Positions 1 through 11,361 of a stretch of 64,000 nucleotides of DNA are shown in pieces. The stretch is from Physella acuta (taxonomy: Eukaryota; Mollusca; Gastropoda; Physidae). A model generated the notes under the pieces. The model worked only from the letters and a program-made list of their open reading frames with translations, did no database searches and had not been told where the DNA came from. Positions within the stretch are counted from its first letter, which is position 1. Every line of letters starts with the position of its first letter. Location of the stretch: assembly GCF_028476545.1 (NCBI RefSeq), contig NW_026731698.1, positions 558,001 through 622,000 on the forward strand. The letters run 5' to 3'. A program made the translations under genes and the position numbers.

Positions 1-83
1 CGTCTGCGACCCATCCACGACGACATGGAAACGTCGCATGGGTGGCAGATGAGCCTCACTCTCGTTCTCATGTCTGTCACGTC

Positions 84-435
84 TTGTTAACCCTTCAACT
101 ACCGCTCTTACTGTAACCCTTCAACTGCCGCTCGTACTGTAACCCTTCAACGCCTGTCTTACTCTAACCCTTTAACGCCTGTCCATCTTTCTTTAACCCT
201 TCAACTACCGCTCTTATCGTAACCCTTCAACGCCTGTCCGCCTTACTGTAACCCTTCAACTACCGCTCTTACTATAACCCTTCAACTACCGCTCTTATTG
301 TAACCCTTCAACTACCGCTCTTACTGTAACCCTTCAACGCCTGTCTTACTGTAACCCTTCAACGCCTGTCGGTCTTTCTTTAACCCTTCAACGCCTGTCC
401 GTTTTACTCTAACCCTTCAACGACTGTTGGTCTAA
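84..435. repeat. Minisatellite, 25-26 bp unit
   Basis: About fourteen imperfect copies share the core 'taacccttcaac' followed by either a 'taccgctcttact' or a 'gcctgtcttact' tail. The two tail types alternate irregularly, so there are two sub-families. The core looks telomere-like at first sight but is not a telomere hexamer. Confidence 0.85.
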
Positions 436-1730
436 CTGACAACTGATGTCTACAAACTACTTACTTATTATGCATACATTTTCTGATATTTTCGGACCGG
501 ACAGAGATATACCTAACACCACCGGACCCTCAACATACCTGACGCTCGGCAACACCCGATGCTTTCAACTGAACGATCCGTGTTAGAACTTGGAGATGTC
601 CCCCCCCCCCCCCACCACAAGTCATTTGTTATTTATCTTCCATAGATCCCGACCATGATGTAACCCCCCCCTCCCCCACCCCCAGTGTTCCCTCATCAAA
701 AGGTAGATCCAGCTCCCTCTATAGACCAGATGTCGTGACGAACATTTCGTAATGGCCAACACGTTTAGAGTTATCAACATGTAGCATACACCCCCACCCC
801 ATGTACCAAGTTACGTGTAGCAAACACCCCCACCACTCCCAATATTTTCACCCGCACGGCGATTAAAGATAAAACGTGTAGACTTTGAAGTTGGCAAATC
901 TGTGCTTTGCTTTTGTATCGTGAGCTCAAACACATGTAAATCATGCTGTTTGTGCGTGTGTATGGGGGGGGGGGTAGATTCGGGTGAATATATGTTAATT
1001 TTATTACGAGATGGAAGAAAATGCAGTACCGTTTGAAGTCGAATAATAAATGCGTGGCAATGAAAACGTAATAGATATACGAGGAATGTAGCCGTACGGA
1101 CGGATAATAGTGATCGAATTTAGTAGCGATGGAGTTTTAACAGTGGTATGGCTATTGTTGCATTGTTTACTTTAGCGCTTGTAAGGCTGATGAAGTAGAG
1201 TTTGTTTCACAGTGTACAGAAGTAGTGTGGTCAGTTGTATGCTTAGCTGTCTTTATTTTCCCTAACGTGAGTCAGGTACCTATTAGAGCTGTGTAGACTC
1301 ATGGACACTTTAGGATAGGAATGCGCCGTCAATTAAGCTATTGTTGTAGATTGTATAGACTAGCAGCGATATAACAGTAGTCGTGGTTTTATAGATGCAG
1401 TGCTGATGTAGCAGAAGGGTTGTAGTACTGTGTGTGTGCGGTAGTGGTGGAAAGGTAGACACGAACCAGCTGTACCGATTGTTGGTTCTGAACTCAATGC
1501 TGGAGGGTAGTTCTAGAAAAAACTTGTGGTTGGTCGGTCAAGCGTACACAGCTGGGCTAGACGTACCGTGTCGTGTTGAAATATCAATACACGGGGTTAT
1601 AGCAGCTACTGGGAGTTTAAGACAGGTGTTTGCTACACACTTGGATCACTTGGTCACGTGACGGCCACAAAACAATGGGTCGTGATCTCTTGGTGAAGTG
1701 GACCGTGCAAAACACGCATCAGTACAGTAG
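436..1730. other. Non-coding stretch, no gene seen
   Basis: AT-rich DNA with a C run at 601-613 and a G run at 964-974. The only open frame of note (1434-1661) resembles no family I know and has no coding-like context. Confidence 0.5.
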
Positions 1731-1893
1731 GTTATACTAGACCGTGAATTGTACTAGACCATATACCGTGGGTTATTAGACCATTTCATATACCGTGGGT
1801 TATACTAGACCATATATCGTGGTTTATACTAGACCATATACCGTGGGTTTATACTAGACATTATATCGTGAATTATACCAATATATAGTGAAC
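1731..1893. repeat. Minisatellite, ~24 bp unit
   Basis: About six diverged copies built on 'ttatactagaccatata' followed by 'ccgtggg'. Copies decay toward the right end. Confidence 0.8.
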
Positions 1894-2682
1894 TGAATTG
1901 GACAAAGTAGGCTTACGGCTTAACGTGGATATTTACTATAACGAACTGTGTATTGCCCTTAGCCAAAGACTGATTTGTAATGAACTAAGAGTATTAACAA
2001 AAAAAAAGTTATAAAAACATGAGTACTCCTCTATCTTTAACTTCTGACCGCCGTCACCCTTTATGTTTATATATCTCTTGTAAATCGTGACACATACAAT
2101 CACAATCCCACACGATTGTGGCCGGGCTATCTCCAATCATAAATCGCGCCACGGCCGAGCTTGACTCTTTCAGCAGACGACCTCGGGTGTGCACGAGTGA
2201 GCAGAAATGACGCGGTATTTGCCTCGCACGTGGACACCGCCATGCTAATCCACGGGAGATAACTAATGACATGATAGTTACCTCCCCTAGCGCGAGTGCT
2301 GGGACGTCATTTCTGTTCTTTAACTCTCAAGAGACGGAGTTATCTAACCTGTTCCGGATTTCCCTAACTTCAATATGTGCGTCTATTGTTTGTTTTTTAT
2401 TTTTACAGCGCGCCTCTGCTTTGATTTGATCCATTCTCACAAGTTTTTTTGTAAGATTAGAATTACTTTTTGTTGCTTTCTTCGTTTCTTTGAGAGGACA
2501 TTCTGTTGTGGGGTATTTTTTAATGCTGAATACCACTTACTGCTATGAAAAGGCAATTCCTACAGCCGTTAGTCAATAACATTATGACCATGGTTATCAT
2601 TATAAAACTTTAATTACCATTATTTGATAAATACGCTCTTTCAACCCAAACAGTACACGTGACTAATCCAAGCTCAATCAGT
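1894..2682. other. Non-coding stretch, no gene seen
   Basis: AT-rich DNA. Short minus-strand open frames overlap each other and show no recognisable domain. Confidence 0.5.
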
Positions 2683-3180
2683 TAACCTTAGTAACGCTTA
2701 CATAGCAACCAATAAACCCTAGCAACGCTTACATAGCAACCAATAAACCATAGCAACGCTTACATAGCAACCAATAAAGCCTAGCAACGCTTACATAGCA
2801 ACCAATAAACCATAGCAACGCTTACATAGCAACCAATAAACCATAGCAACGCTTACATAGCAACAAATAAACCATAGCAACAAATAAACCATAGCAACCA
2901 ATAAACCATAGCAACGCTTACATAGCAACCAATAAACCATAGCAACGCTTACATAGCAACCATTAAACCCTAGCAACGCTTACATAGCAACCAATAAAGC
3001 CTAGCAACGCTTACATAGCAACCAATAAACCATAGCAACGCTTACATAGCAACCAATAAAGCCTAGCAACGCTTACATAGCAACCAATAAACCATAGCAA
3101 CGCTTACATAGCAACCAATAAACCATAGCAACGCTTACATAGCAACCAATAAACCCTAGCAACGCTTACATAGCAACCAG
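2683..3180. repeat. Minisatellite, 31 bp unit
   Basis: About sixteen copies. The unit holds 'cttacatagcaaccaataaa' followed by 'ccatagcaacg', so each copy carries a CCAAT pentamer and two 'ATAGCAAC' octamers. One shortened stretch near 2870-2910 has lost part of the unit in consecutive copies. It is the first of five unrelated 31-bp arrays in the window. Confidence 0.9.
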
Positions 3181-4010
3181 CGTACGACGTGTTTCAGTAG
3201 GAAGAGCTCAGACAATGGCTCTTTTATCTGTGGCGACTGGCTCCATCTGGCTCAATAAAATCTGGAGCCAACCAGGCAGACCCGGCCGTTAGAGGCCGCT
3301 ACAAGCCCGTGGGCCGGCCACATGCGGCGCTGCACCCGGGGCGGGAGGGTGGGGCGGCACGGCCAGGCGCGCGCAGGTTTACGTTTAACAGGTACTTAAG
3401 ATGTTGTGTGAGGGGCGGGCGGGGGAGTCGTTTAAAATTTTGTGGCAACAACCTGATTGTAACAGATAGTTGTGGTGCTGATGGCTGTGATGTCAGGGAG
3501 GGGCTGGAGGGTGGGGGGGGGGGGGCGGCTGTAACGAAAATTTAATCAACTTTATCAGGCGATGATGTTGTTTCAATTCGCTTATACCTTTTAAAAAAAA
3601 ATGTTGGTTCTTCGGTATCCATCTTGATTCGTTCCACATTTTCTGTTTACGATATTTTTTTTTATAAAGCTAATTACTTTTTTCTTTTAGACATGGCTCA
3701 ACTAATCAACATGTGATATCATTAAGTGACAAATTTTCGTAGGATGACCAATACCAACCACTTTTTTACCAACATTTTTCTCACAGTGTAGTTGTTGTAT
3801 ATCGAACGCTAGAGTTTGGGGAGTTGTAACTAGTTGTAAGTGTGGGTTATACCACTGGACCACACCGAGAAACGTTAAACTTAAACAGGAGGTAATGAAT
3901 GGTTAGGTAGGTGTGTAATGAAGGCGTGGACTATTTTTAGGGATAAAAGCTGACTTCCGGCGAATTAGAGAAAGTTATTTTTTTTTATTTTACAGTGATC
4001 CGATTTAGCT
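3181..4010. other. CpG-rich patch in non-coding DNA
   Basis: About 3260-3430 is distinctly GC- and CpG-rich compared with its AT-rich surroundings, followed by a G run near 3510-3525. No exon with a recognisable protein is seen. It could be a regulatory island upstream of the Frizzled exon, but no specific motif set supports this. Confidence 0.35.
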
Positions 4011-4229
4011 TCGATTTACGGTGATGCATTATAATTTACGTATTGTATGGTGACTTTGTATAATATTCGATGAGTTTTGGTAAACTTTAACTTTTAGTTA
4101 TTTGCGGAGATGTGTTAAAATTTACGGTGATATATGGTAACTTTCTTTATCTTTCGGTGATTTGCGGTGATGTGTTTAAATTTACGGTTATATATGGTAA
4201 CTTACTTAAACTTTCGGTGATTTGCGGTG
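4011..4229. repeat. Degenerate tandem repeat, ~55-60 bp unit
   Basis: Three to four diverged copies of a unit containing 'ggtgatttgcggtgatgtg' and 'tttacggtgatatatggtaa'. The last two copies are the closest match. Confidence 0.7.
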
Positions 4230-4670
4230 CACGTCAAACAGGCGCCAGAACAATAGCGCTAAAACTGCAGCACATGGGAGCGGTTCCCAAAATAATGCGA
4301 TGTTCAAAGGGGGCCCGGTCTTTGTAATGTGGGTGACTCGGTGTACGGCAGCAGCCGGCAATTTGGCCCCACGTGTTGGACCCCGTCACGTGACACGGCT
4401 ACAAAGCCGGCGGCGGAGGGAGGTAACGGGAATGGAGGCTTGGAGAACCCGACGGAAGCCGGGGTCAGTCTGGGTTCATTATTTCCTCCCCACGCCCCCA
4501 GGGTCGGGGTGTCCGTCTTTAATGTGTTCCTCCCCGCGCCCCATGGGGTCCGTCTTTAATGTGAATAGCAGGAATCAAACGGGGGCTGGAGGGGGGGGGG
4601 GGGGCTTGGAGAAACACAGTAGAGTACAGGTGTGGTTGGCCCAGTCGTGGAATCTTGGGGGTAAGCAAGT
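4230..4670. other. GC-rich non-coding patch with E-boxes
   Basis: This block is GC-rich. It contains a perfect palindromic E-box (GTCACGTGAC, 4385-4394) and a second CACGTG about 15 bp to its left, then a G run near 4590. A 171-codon open frame starting at 4222 runs through it into the next minisatellite. Its protein is low-complexity and unrecognised, so I do not call it. Confidence 0.35.
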
Positions 4671-5055
4671 GGTCAAGCGGGTTGTGCGGGGTGGTCAAAC
4701 GGGTTGGATGACGAGGTCAAACGGGTTGGAGGGATAGTCAAGCGGGTTGGATGAATAGGTCAAACGGGTTGGATGAAGAGGTCTAACGGGTTGGATGAAG
4801 AGGTCGAACGGGTTGGATGGAGAGGTCAAACGGGTTGGATGAAGAGGTCAAACGGGTTGGATGAAGTGGTCAAACGGGTTGGATGAAGTGGTCAAACGGG
4901 TTGGATGACGAGGTCAAACGGGTTGGATGAAGAGGTCAAATGGGTTGGATGAAGAGGTCAAATGGGTTGGATAAAGAGGTCAAAAGGGTTGGATGAAGAG
5001 GTCAAACGGGTTGGATGAAGAGGTCAAACGGGTTGGATGAAATGGTCAAATGAGT
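4671..5055. repeat. Minisatellite, 22 bp unit
   Basis: About seventeen copies around 'ggtcaaacgggttggatga' with a variable 3-base tail (aga, agt, cga). Confidence 0.9.
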
Positions 5056-6573
5056 TTATGCTGACCGTTTCTAAAACGTTTACAAAATACATCTTGAAAA
5101 CATCACACGATAGTTCCTGAGTTCATCTAGTTCATTGGTGGTTGGGTACTAATTTTCGCCCGAGTCATGTAATAAATGAAACAACATTGATACATACACA
5201 TACTTTACCGTCAAGAACAGTTTTTAACGTAGGATGTTTTTTTTTTTAAATTGGTTGTATTGACAGTGTAATTTTTTTTTTAAATTATAAAATTGCTGAT
5301 TAATTTTCAAATTAACCCCCTGACTAATTATTTAAAAAAATGATTCTAAAACAAGACTTGAATAAATGTGTTCCTGTAGATGTAAAGAGAAATGATCAAA
5401 GCTGTCAAAATATGGGATGTCCTGTTCTAGAACCAAGGGCAGGATCTTGTGTGGCTCTGGTATCTCTAGCCCAAACATCAGCCAAGGTGCCTGCACCCGT
5501 CGTGGTGATACCCCGCTCTCCTGTCCCCGGGGGTGGGGGGGGGGGGGGGAAGAAGGCGGTGGCTCGCCCAGCTACTGGACTATCAAGTTCCACTTCCAGC
5601 TGGTGTAAACTATCAGAGTTCTCCCCCCCCCTTCCCCTCCCCGAGGCCGAGTCGCCCAGAGTTGTCTGAACTTGGTCTCCGTACAAGCCGAGTTATCTGC
5701 TCACGCCTTTAGTGTTCAAGTTGTTTAAGAATTCGTCTCTTTTGATCCCGGGCTTTGCTGGTGCTTGTGTTCCTTTGGGGGTGGGAAGGGGTGGGAGGGG
5801 GAGGATGGAGGGGATTAGGTAATGATTTCTTCCCGCATTCATCGCTCTCGTTTACCTAGTACCGCCAGCACGTCTTCTGTAGGTCATATAATTTCTATAC
5901 ATTCTAATATATTTTGTTTTTTGGGAACATTTTTTTGACTTTCCTGTGATTGGTTTTGATGAATTAAATTCTAAAATACCGATATGATGAATAAAACTCC
6001 TCAACACCGCTGTGATAGTATGACTGTCTGAAATTTAAGTTACCAATTGAATATACTTGGATTCATCAAAGAAAGAAATGTTTTATATTGATGTACACAA
6101 TCTTAAAAGAAATAATAAATTTCCATTAATGGAATATGATGTCTATTTCCACAATAAAAAGTTAAAGTAACAGTTTTAAAGTTCATTTTAACGAACTAGC
6201 GAGTCCCTTTTGAATGTCTGTTTTCAGTCTAAAGTGAATAGTTGTGTTGGTAATTTTGATATGGTGTCGCCTCATCCTTGTATAGGTTTTAGAGGGGCCG
6301 CTTCCCCCCCCCCCCCCCCCCACCTCCAATGTTAAACAAGTCAGGTGACCGGTACTTTCAAAAGGAATTTGTTTTGTTATTCTTTCTTTCAAACCCAACA
6401 ATAGAAATTACCGGTTCATTGCCTATGGTATGTCTGAAGTATAATCGATTAAAAAATAAACTTTGTATATTACCCAGTTCAATCGACAACGTACGACTTA
6501 GGTTAGTCATAACACATTCTCAAAGGGACGCAACTTTAGATAAGGGAATTCGCTTAGTCTACAGACCTTTTTG
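5056..6573. other. Non-coding stretch, no gene seen
   Basis: AT-rich with embedded GC segments. There is a G run near 5535-5549 and a C run at 6304-6321. Open frames across 5340-5690 exist on both strands and depend on the G run, so they are not called. Confidence 0.45.
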
Positions 6574-7330
6574 TAGTGATGACCTACATCTCTTTATGTT
6601 CTGATGTTATAGGTCTACACCTCTTTAGTGATGGTATAGGTCTACACCTCTTTATGTTCTGATGGTATAGGTCTACACCTCTTTATGTCCTGATGGTATA
6701 GGTCTACACCTCTTTATGTTCTGATAGTCTAGGTCTACACATCTTTATGCTGAGATGGTATAAGTCTACACCTCTTTGTACCGTGTTGATCTACACCTCT
6801 TTGTACCGTGTTGATCTACACCTCTTTGTACCGTGTTGATCTACACCTCTTTGTACCGTGTTGATCTACACCTCTTTGTACCGTGTTGATCTACACCTCT
6901 TTGTGCTGAGTTGATCTACACCTCTTTGTACCGAGTTGATCTACACCTCTTTGCACCGTGTTGATCTACACCTCTTTGTACCGAGTTGATCTACACCTCT
7001 TTGTACCGTGTTGATCTACACCTCTTTGTACCGAGTTGATCTACACCTCTTTGTACCGTGTTGATCTACACCTCTTTGTACCGTGTTGATCTACACCTCT
7101 TTGTACCGTGTTGATCTACACCTCTTTGTCCCGTGTTGATCTACACCTCTTTGTACCGCGGTCTACACCTCTTTGTACCGTGTTGATCTACACCTCTTTG
7201 TACCGTGTTGATCTACACTTCTTTGTACCGCGGTCTACACCTCTTTGTACTGTGTTGATCTACACCTCTTTGTACCGTGTTGATCTACACCTTTGCACCG
7301 TGTTGATCTACACCTCTTTGTGCTGAGGTG
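6574..7330. repeat. Minisatellite, 31 bp unit passing into 25 bp unit
   Basis: The left part (to about 6770) repeats a 31-bp unit around 'ggtctacacctctttatg'. The right part repeats a 25-bp unit around 'ttgatctacacctctttgta'. Both share 'ctacacctcttt', so the 25-bp type appears to be a shortened derivative that then expanded to about twenty-two copies. A few copies near 7155-7240 are shorter still ('ccgcggtctacacc'). Confidence 0.9.
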
Positions 7331-7875
7331 TTCAGCTAATGACAGTCATCTGACAGGGGTGTGTGATTCACGATGTGTCATCCTTGTTCTTATACCTGGA
7401 CACGTGTTCCGTCAAGTTTGTGACGTGGTTCACTGAACCGTGACATTCAAATCTCTCTCCTCCCCCCCTCCCCTTAACTTACCCCGAGGCTAGTACATTA
7501 TTTCCAAATATTTCCCTTTAAAGCCCTTCTATAAGCTAGCAAACAACTTGAACGAGTTTCAAAGTTGGGATAGCCTGTTGAAAACGGATGCTTTCATTCT
7601 TTTTTTTAAACGTTAGGTATACATCAGTGGCAGCTGGTGTACCTAAAACATACCGTGACAAGATTGGTGTTGCTGTGTGTAAGACCGTCGCTATTATCCT
7701 ACGGCTCTAAGGATTGGGGTGGGGGTGAATACTTGAGACTGTTACCAATTCTGGAACTCAAGTGCTTGTTGACTGACGCGGGTGTAGTTAGAGGGTTTAC
7801 AGTAGGCCTACTTAAGATACAAAGATGTAGTTCGAATCGTCGCTTATCCAGTTGGTATACTGCTAATATCACGGA
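7331..7875. other. Non-coding stretch, probable Frizzled intron
   Basis: No gene seen. The stretch lies upstream of the Frizzled splice acceptor and is presumably intronic if the first exon lies further left. Open frames here overlap on opposite strands and run into G tracts. Confidence 0.4.
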
Positions 7876-8079
7876 CAGTGTTTCTTCCAGACTTTTTTCT
7901 CCGGGGGGGGCACTTGGAATCTTCGGGGGGGGGGGGGGGCGGTAAACTTTCTTCGGGGGGGGGGGGGGGGCGGACACTGTTAAAAGTATATATTTTCTAT
8001 ATAGATTATATAAATTTCATTTCGTTAGGGGAAGGGGGGGCTTCGCCCCCCCCCGAAGAGATGCCTGGAAGAAACTCTG
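7876..8079. mobile_element. hAT-like MITE (non-autonomous)
   Basis: This 204-bp element has 15-bp terminal inverted repeats: CAGTGTTTCTTCCAG at the left matches the reverse complement of CTGGAAGAAACTCTG at the right with one mismatch. A perfect 8-bp target duplication, ATCACGGA, flanks it at 7868-7875 and 8080-8087. The 8-bp duplication and CAGTG/CAGAG termini are typical of hAT elements. It codes for nothing. The interior holds three G tracts introduced by 'cttcgggg' and one small perfect hairpin (stem GGGGGGGC, 8034-8052). It sits in the presumed Frizzled intron. Confidence 0.8.
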
Positions 8080-8277
8080 ATCACGGACCGTAGAGGGCAC
8101 CCCCTAGCCTCAAGAAACCATGCCTATCTGTTGTGTTAAGTGACAGTAAAAAAAAGTTTCATTTATTGTTTAATGTTGTTACGTTACAAATAACATACAT
8201 TTAAAAACAAACCATACTTTGATTTTTGGGGGTGTAATCACAAAATGACACTACAATCCCTTTAATGCGCTACGTTT

Positions 8278-8515
8278 TCACGTTATATATGAACTTGTCA
8301 CGTTATATGTGAAGATGTCACGTTATATGTGAAATTATCACGTTATATTTGAAGCTGTCACGTTATATGTGAACTTGTCACATTATATGTGAGATTATCA
8401 CGTTATATATGAACTTGCCACGTTATATCTGAGATTATCACGTTATATTTGAAGCTGTCACGTTATATGTGAAGATGTCACGTTATATGTGAAACTATCA
8501 CGTGCTGTTTGAAGA
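8278..8515. repeat. Minisatellite, ~20 bp unit
   Basis: About twelve copies of 'tcacgttatatgtgaa' plus a variable 4-base linker (gatg, cttg, atta). It lies within the last 500 bp before the Frizzled acceptor. Confidence 0.88.
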
Positions 8516-8591
8516 TGTTGTATACATTTGTTGTACGGATTGTGTGAAGCTGTCAAATGATGTGTGAAGTTGTTAAGTTATTTATACATTA

Positions 8592-8710
8592 GTTGTCACG
8601 TGCTATGTGAAGTTGTTGTCACGTTATTTATACATTAGCTGTCACGTGATATGTGAAGTTGTTGTCACGTGCTATGTGAAGTTGTTGTCACGTGATGTAT
8701 ACATTATTTA
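8592..8710. repeat. Short E-box-bearing tandem repeat, ~23 bp unit
   Basis: Four to five copies of 'tgtcacgtgctatgtgaagt' and variants. Several copies contain a perfect CACGTG E-box. The array ends about 35 bp before the splice acceptor and is clearly related to the neighbouring 'tcacgttatatgtgaa' array. Confidence 0.75.
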
Positions 8711-8720
8711 TCACATGATT

Positions 8721-8744
8721 AACCTCCCCCTCTGTATGTTCCAG
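8721..8744 (+). other. 3' splice site of Frizzled intron
   Basis: A pyrimidine-rich tract (cctccccctctgtatgttcc) ends in AG at 8743-8744. Reading on from 8745 in frame gives partial codon 'gc', then Q-D-N-Q before the methionine at 8759. That matches the conserved 'G-x-x-N-Q-x-E-A' stretch of Frizzled cysteine-rich domains, so the exon begins here and the intron falls in phase 1. Confidence 0.75.
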
Positions 8745-10420
8745 GCCAGGACAACCAGATGGAGGCCGAGGCCAGAATCCAGGACTTCCAGCCCCTGCTC
8801 CAGACCAACTGCTCCGGCCTGCTCAAGTTCTTCCTCTGCTCCCTGTACGCTCCCATGTGCACTGAGCTGGTGGGCGAGACGCTCAACATCCCCGCCTGTC
8901 GCTCCATGTGTCTGCAGGTCAAAGCCAAGTGCGAGCCCATCTTGCTCTCCTTCAGCTTCGAGTGGCCGGAAATGCTGGCCTGCGACAAGCTGCCGGAGAA
9001 ATCCGACCCACGGAATAATTTGTGCATGGCGGCGCCCAACACGACGGAAGAAGTGGAGATTGACGCCTCGACGCTGTCGGGGACGAAGTACGAGAACCTG
9101 GAGAAGAACCTGGACAAGCTGGACCCCAGCAACCCGTGGAAGAAGATGATCAAAGAAAAACAGAAGAGCCGGACGCAGCCGGACACGTCCACGCAGCCGG
9201 ACCACTCGTGTCCGCAGAGGTTCGTCCGCGTGGACAACATCCCCAAGTCCAACAACACCTGCGCCCCGCTGTGCAACGTGGACGTGCTGTTCCGCCAGGA
9301 GGACAAAGACTTTGCCCAAATTTGGATGCTCGTCTGGGCCTCCGTCTGCTGCTTCTCCACGCTGCTCACCGTCACGACCTTCGCCGTGGACACCAGCAGG
9401 TTCAAATACCCCGAGCGGCCCATCATCTTCCTCTCCGTGTGTTACCTCATACAAACCATCGCCTACATGATCCGAGCCGGTACCGGCCCTGATGCCGTCT
9501 CGTGTGATATCTCCCACGACGGGAGACCCTTTCGGATTCTGGAAGGCCTGGAGAGCGCCTGGTGTATTATAATATTTCTGTTGCTGTACTACTTCGGTAT
9601 GGCGTCGTCGGTGTGGTGGGTCGTGCTGACGATCACGTGGTATCTAGCGGCAGGCCGGAAGTGGGGTCAGGAAGCCATCGAAGCTTTATCCAGCTACTTC
9701 CACTTAGCCGCGTGGACGATCCCGGCGGTGAAGACGATAATAATTTTGACGATGAGGCGGGTGGACGGCGACGAGGTGACGGGGATGTGTTACGTGGGTA
9801 ACCAGGACCCCGTGGCCTTGACCGCGTTCGTCCTGGTTCCCCTGATCCTCTACCTCATAGCCGGGTTCGTCTTCATTCTCGCCGGATTCGCTGCCATGTT
9901 CCGGATCCGGAACGACCTGAAGCAGGACGGCACCAACACGAACATTCGCAAGCTGGAGAAGCTGATGGCGAAGATTGGCGTGTTCTCCATCCTCTACACC
10001 GTCCCGGCGACCTGCGTCATCGGGTGCCACTTCTACGAGAGAATCAACTTCCGGAAGTGGCAAAAACAGGCCATGAACTCTCCATGCCCCGCGGACTCTC
10101 CTCCTTCCTCCACCTCCCCGGGGCACCGCTGCCCGTTGGAGCAGTCGATCCCGACGGTGGAGATCTACATGCTGAAGCTGTTCATGTCCCTGGTCATCGG
10201 CATTACAAGCGGCATGTGGATCTGGAGTGGCAAGACGGTGGCCTCTTGGAAGAAGTTCTGCTCCAGGAGCTTCACCAGGCGGAAGTCGAACAACTTCAAC
10301 GCCGAGTACCACCCCGCCCCCGTCATCATGCTCAAGAACAGTCAGCCCAACGTGTCCAAGGCGCCCAGCCACAGCGGCAACGGCCCCACCACCACCAAGG
10401 TCATCGCCTCCAGGGTATAG
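8745..10420 (+). CDS. Frizzled Wnt receptor, 3' coding exon (Fz4/Fz9/10 branch)
   Basis: Frizzled proteins are plasma-membrane seven-pass receptors that bind Wnt ligands through an extracellular cysteine-rich domain (CRD) and signal through Dishevelled. Numbered from the methionine at 8759 (553 codons to the TAG), residues 1-92 are the CRD from just before its third cysteine: eight of the ten family cysteines are visible (18, 27, 34, 47, 51, 58, 75, 89). A hydrophilic linker (95-150) follows, then seven membrane segments at about 187-209, 220-239, 267-290, 312-331, 354-378, 405-424 and 468-489. KTVASW at 492-497 is the KTxxxW Dishevelled-binding motif. The protein ends in SRV, a class I PDZ ligand. 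The methionine is internal: the signal peptide and CRD start must be in an upstream exon not found here. 'SSYFHLAAW', 'MRRVDGDE' and 'FYERIN' favour Fz9/10, while 'CYVGNQ' and 'KFFLCS' also fit Fz4. The exon is GC-rich and intact, and its neighbours are only repeats. Confidence 0.95.
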
Positions 10421-10723
10421 ACCAGCAGACTTGGTTTGGTGACCACCACGTGATGGTTTGGTGATCACCACGTGACAATGTGGTGTCTACCTCTGTGGCT
10501 AAAAACAAACAGTTTGAACGAGACTCAACTATTCTTTTGGAATAACAGAGCTGCATTTCATGTCTTCATTCATGCAAGAAAAGTTTTACTGTAACTTATT
10601 TTTTTTCAATTTGTATGTGTAAGTATATGCGTGTGTGTTTGTCAGATAAAATATGTACATAATATATACATAATTTGTGTACCAAGACCAATGATAAACA
10701 CAGCAACATCAGTTTTAGCAGGA

Positions 10724-10820
10724 TGCCACTGTCAGTGGATGTTACTGTCAGTGGATGTCACTGTCATGGATGTCATTGTCAGTGGATGTCACACTCATGG
10801 TTGTCATTGTCAGTGGACAT
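10724..10820. repeat. Short tandem repeat, ~12-18 bp
   Basis: Five to six copies of 'tgtcagtggatgtcac' and shorter variants, within the candidate Frizzled 3' UTR. Confidence 0.75.
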
Positions 10821-11355
10821 CATTCTGCCCATGCAAGTGAGAAAAAAAATCAAATAATATATTTAAATATTATATACGAATTAATGATGAATATATTCCA
10901 GGGGGATGGGAAAGGGAGGGAGGGTTTCACCTATAGTAAGGGCGCCCATGCCTTCTACTAGCAGAGAAGTAACATCAACTTGCACCATTCGAAGCATTGG
11001 TTATTCCTTCTGTCTGCTACTTCACGTTTTTTGTAAATAATGTACAGTATGATACATACAGTTCAATGTTTAACAGCAAATGATTCTGGTTGCTAGGTGA
11101 TAAGGGCGTTAACTCTGATCACATCGGTTTTATAAGTTCTTGCGTGAGATAGTGTGTAACGGTGTATTCTCAGTTCAGTTTTGACATGGCAACGGATATA
11201 TTTCTATGTGTAGCAAATGTAACATCCATATTGTTTTACATCTGAAGTTTATATATGGACCAAAACAGTGCCCCCACACCCGATTGAAATAGATCAAATA
11301 TAAAATTTATAGAAAATATATACTTAAACCAGTGTCATCCCGTCGTCCCCCGGGT

Positions 11356-11361
11356 AATAAA
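11356..11361 (+). terminator. Candidate proximal polyadenylation signal
   Basis: AATAAA about 940 bp after the Frizzled stop. No strong GU-rich element follows immediately, so it is the weaker of the two candidates. Confidence 0.25.

Noticed and set aside
84-435. Telomeric or subtelomeric repeat because of the 'taaccc' core
   Set aside because: The unit is 25-26 bp and not a telomere hexamer. A TTAGGG-type tract is absent.
4222-4737. 171-codon plus-strand open frame in GC-rich DNA
   Set aside because: It runs into a minisatellite, depends on a G run, shows no recognised domain and overlaps another open frame.
1-8744. First exon of Frizzled within the window
   Set aside because: No sequence encoding a signal peptide and the first CRD cysteines ending before a donor was found on the plus strand.
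8711-9517. 268-codon minus-strand frame opposite the Frizzled exon (and similar at 9704-10471)
   Set aside because: It is the antisense shadow of a GC-rich coding exon and has no recognisable domain.
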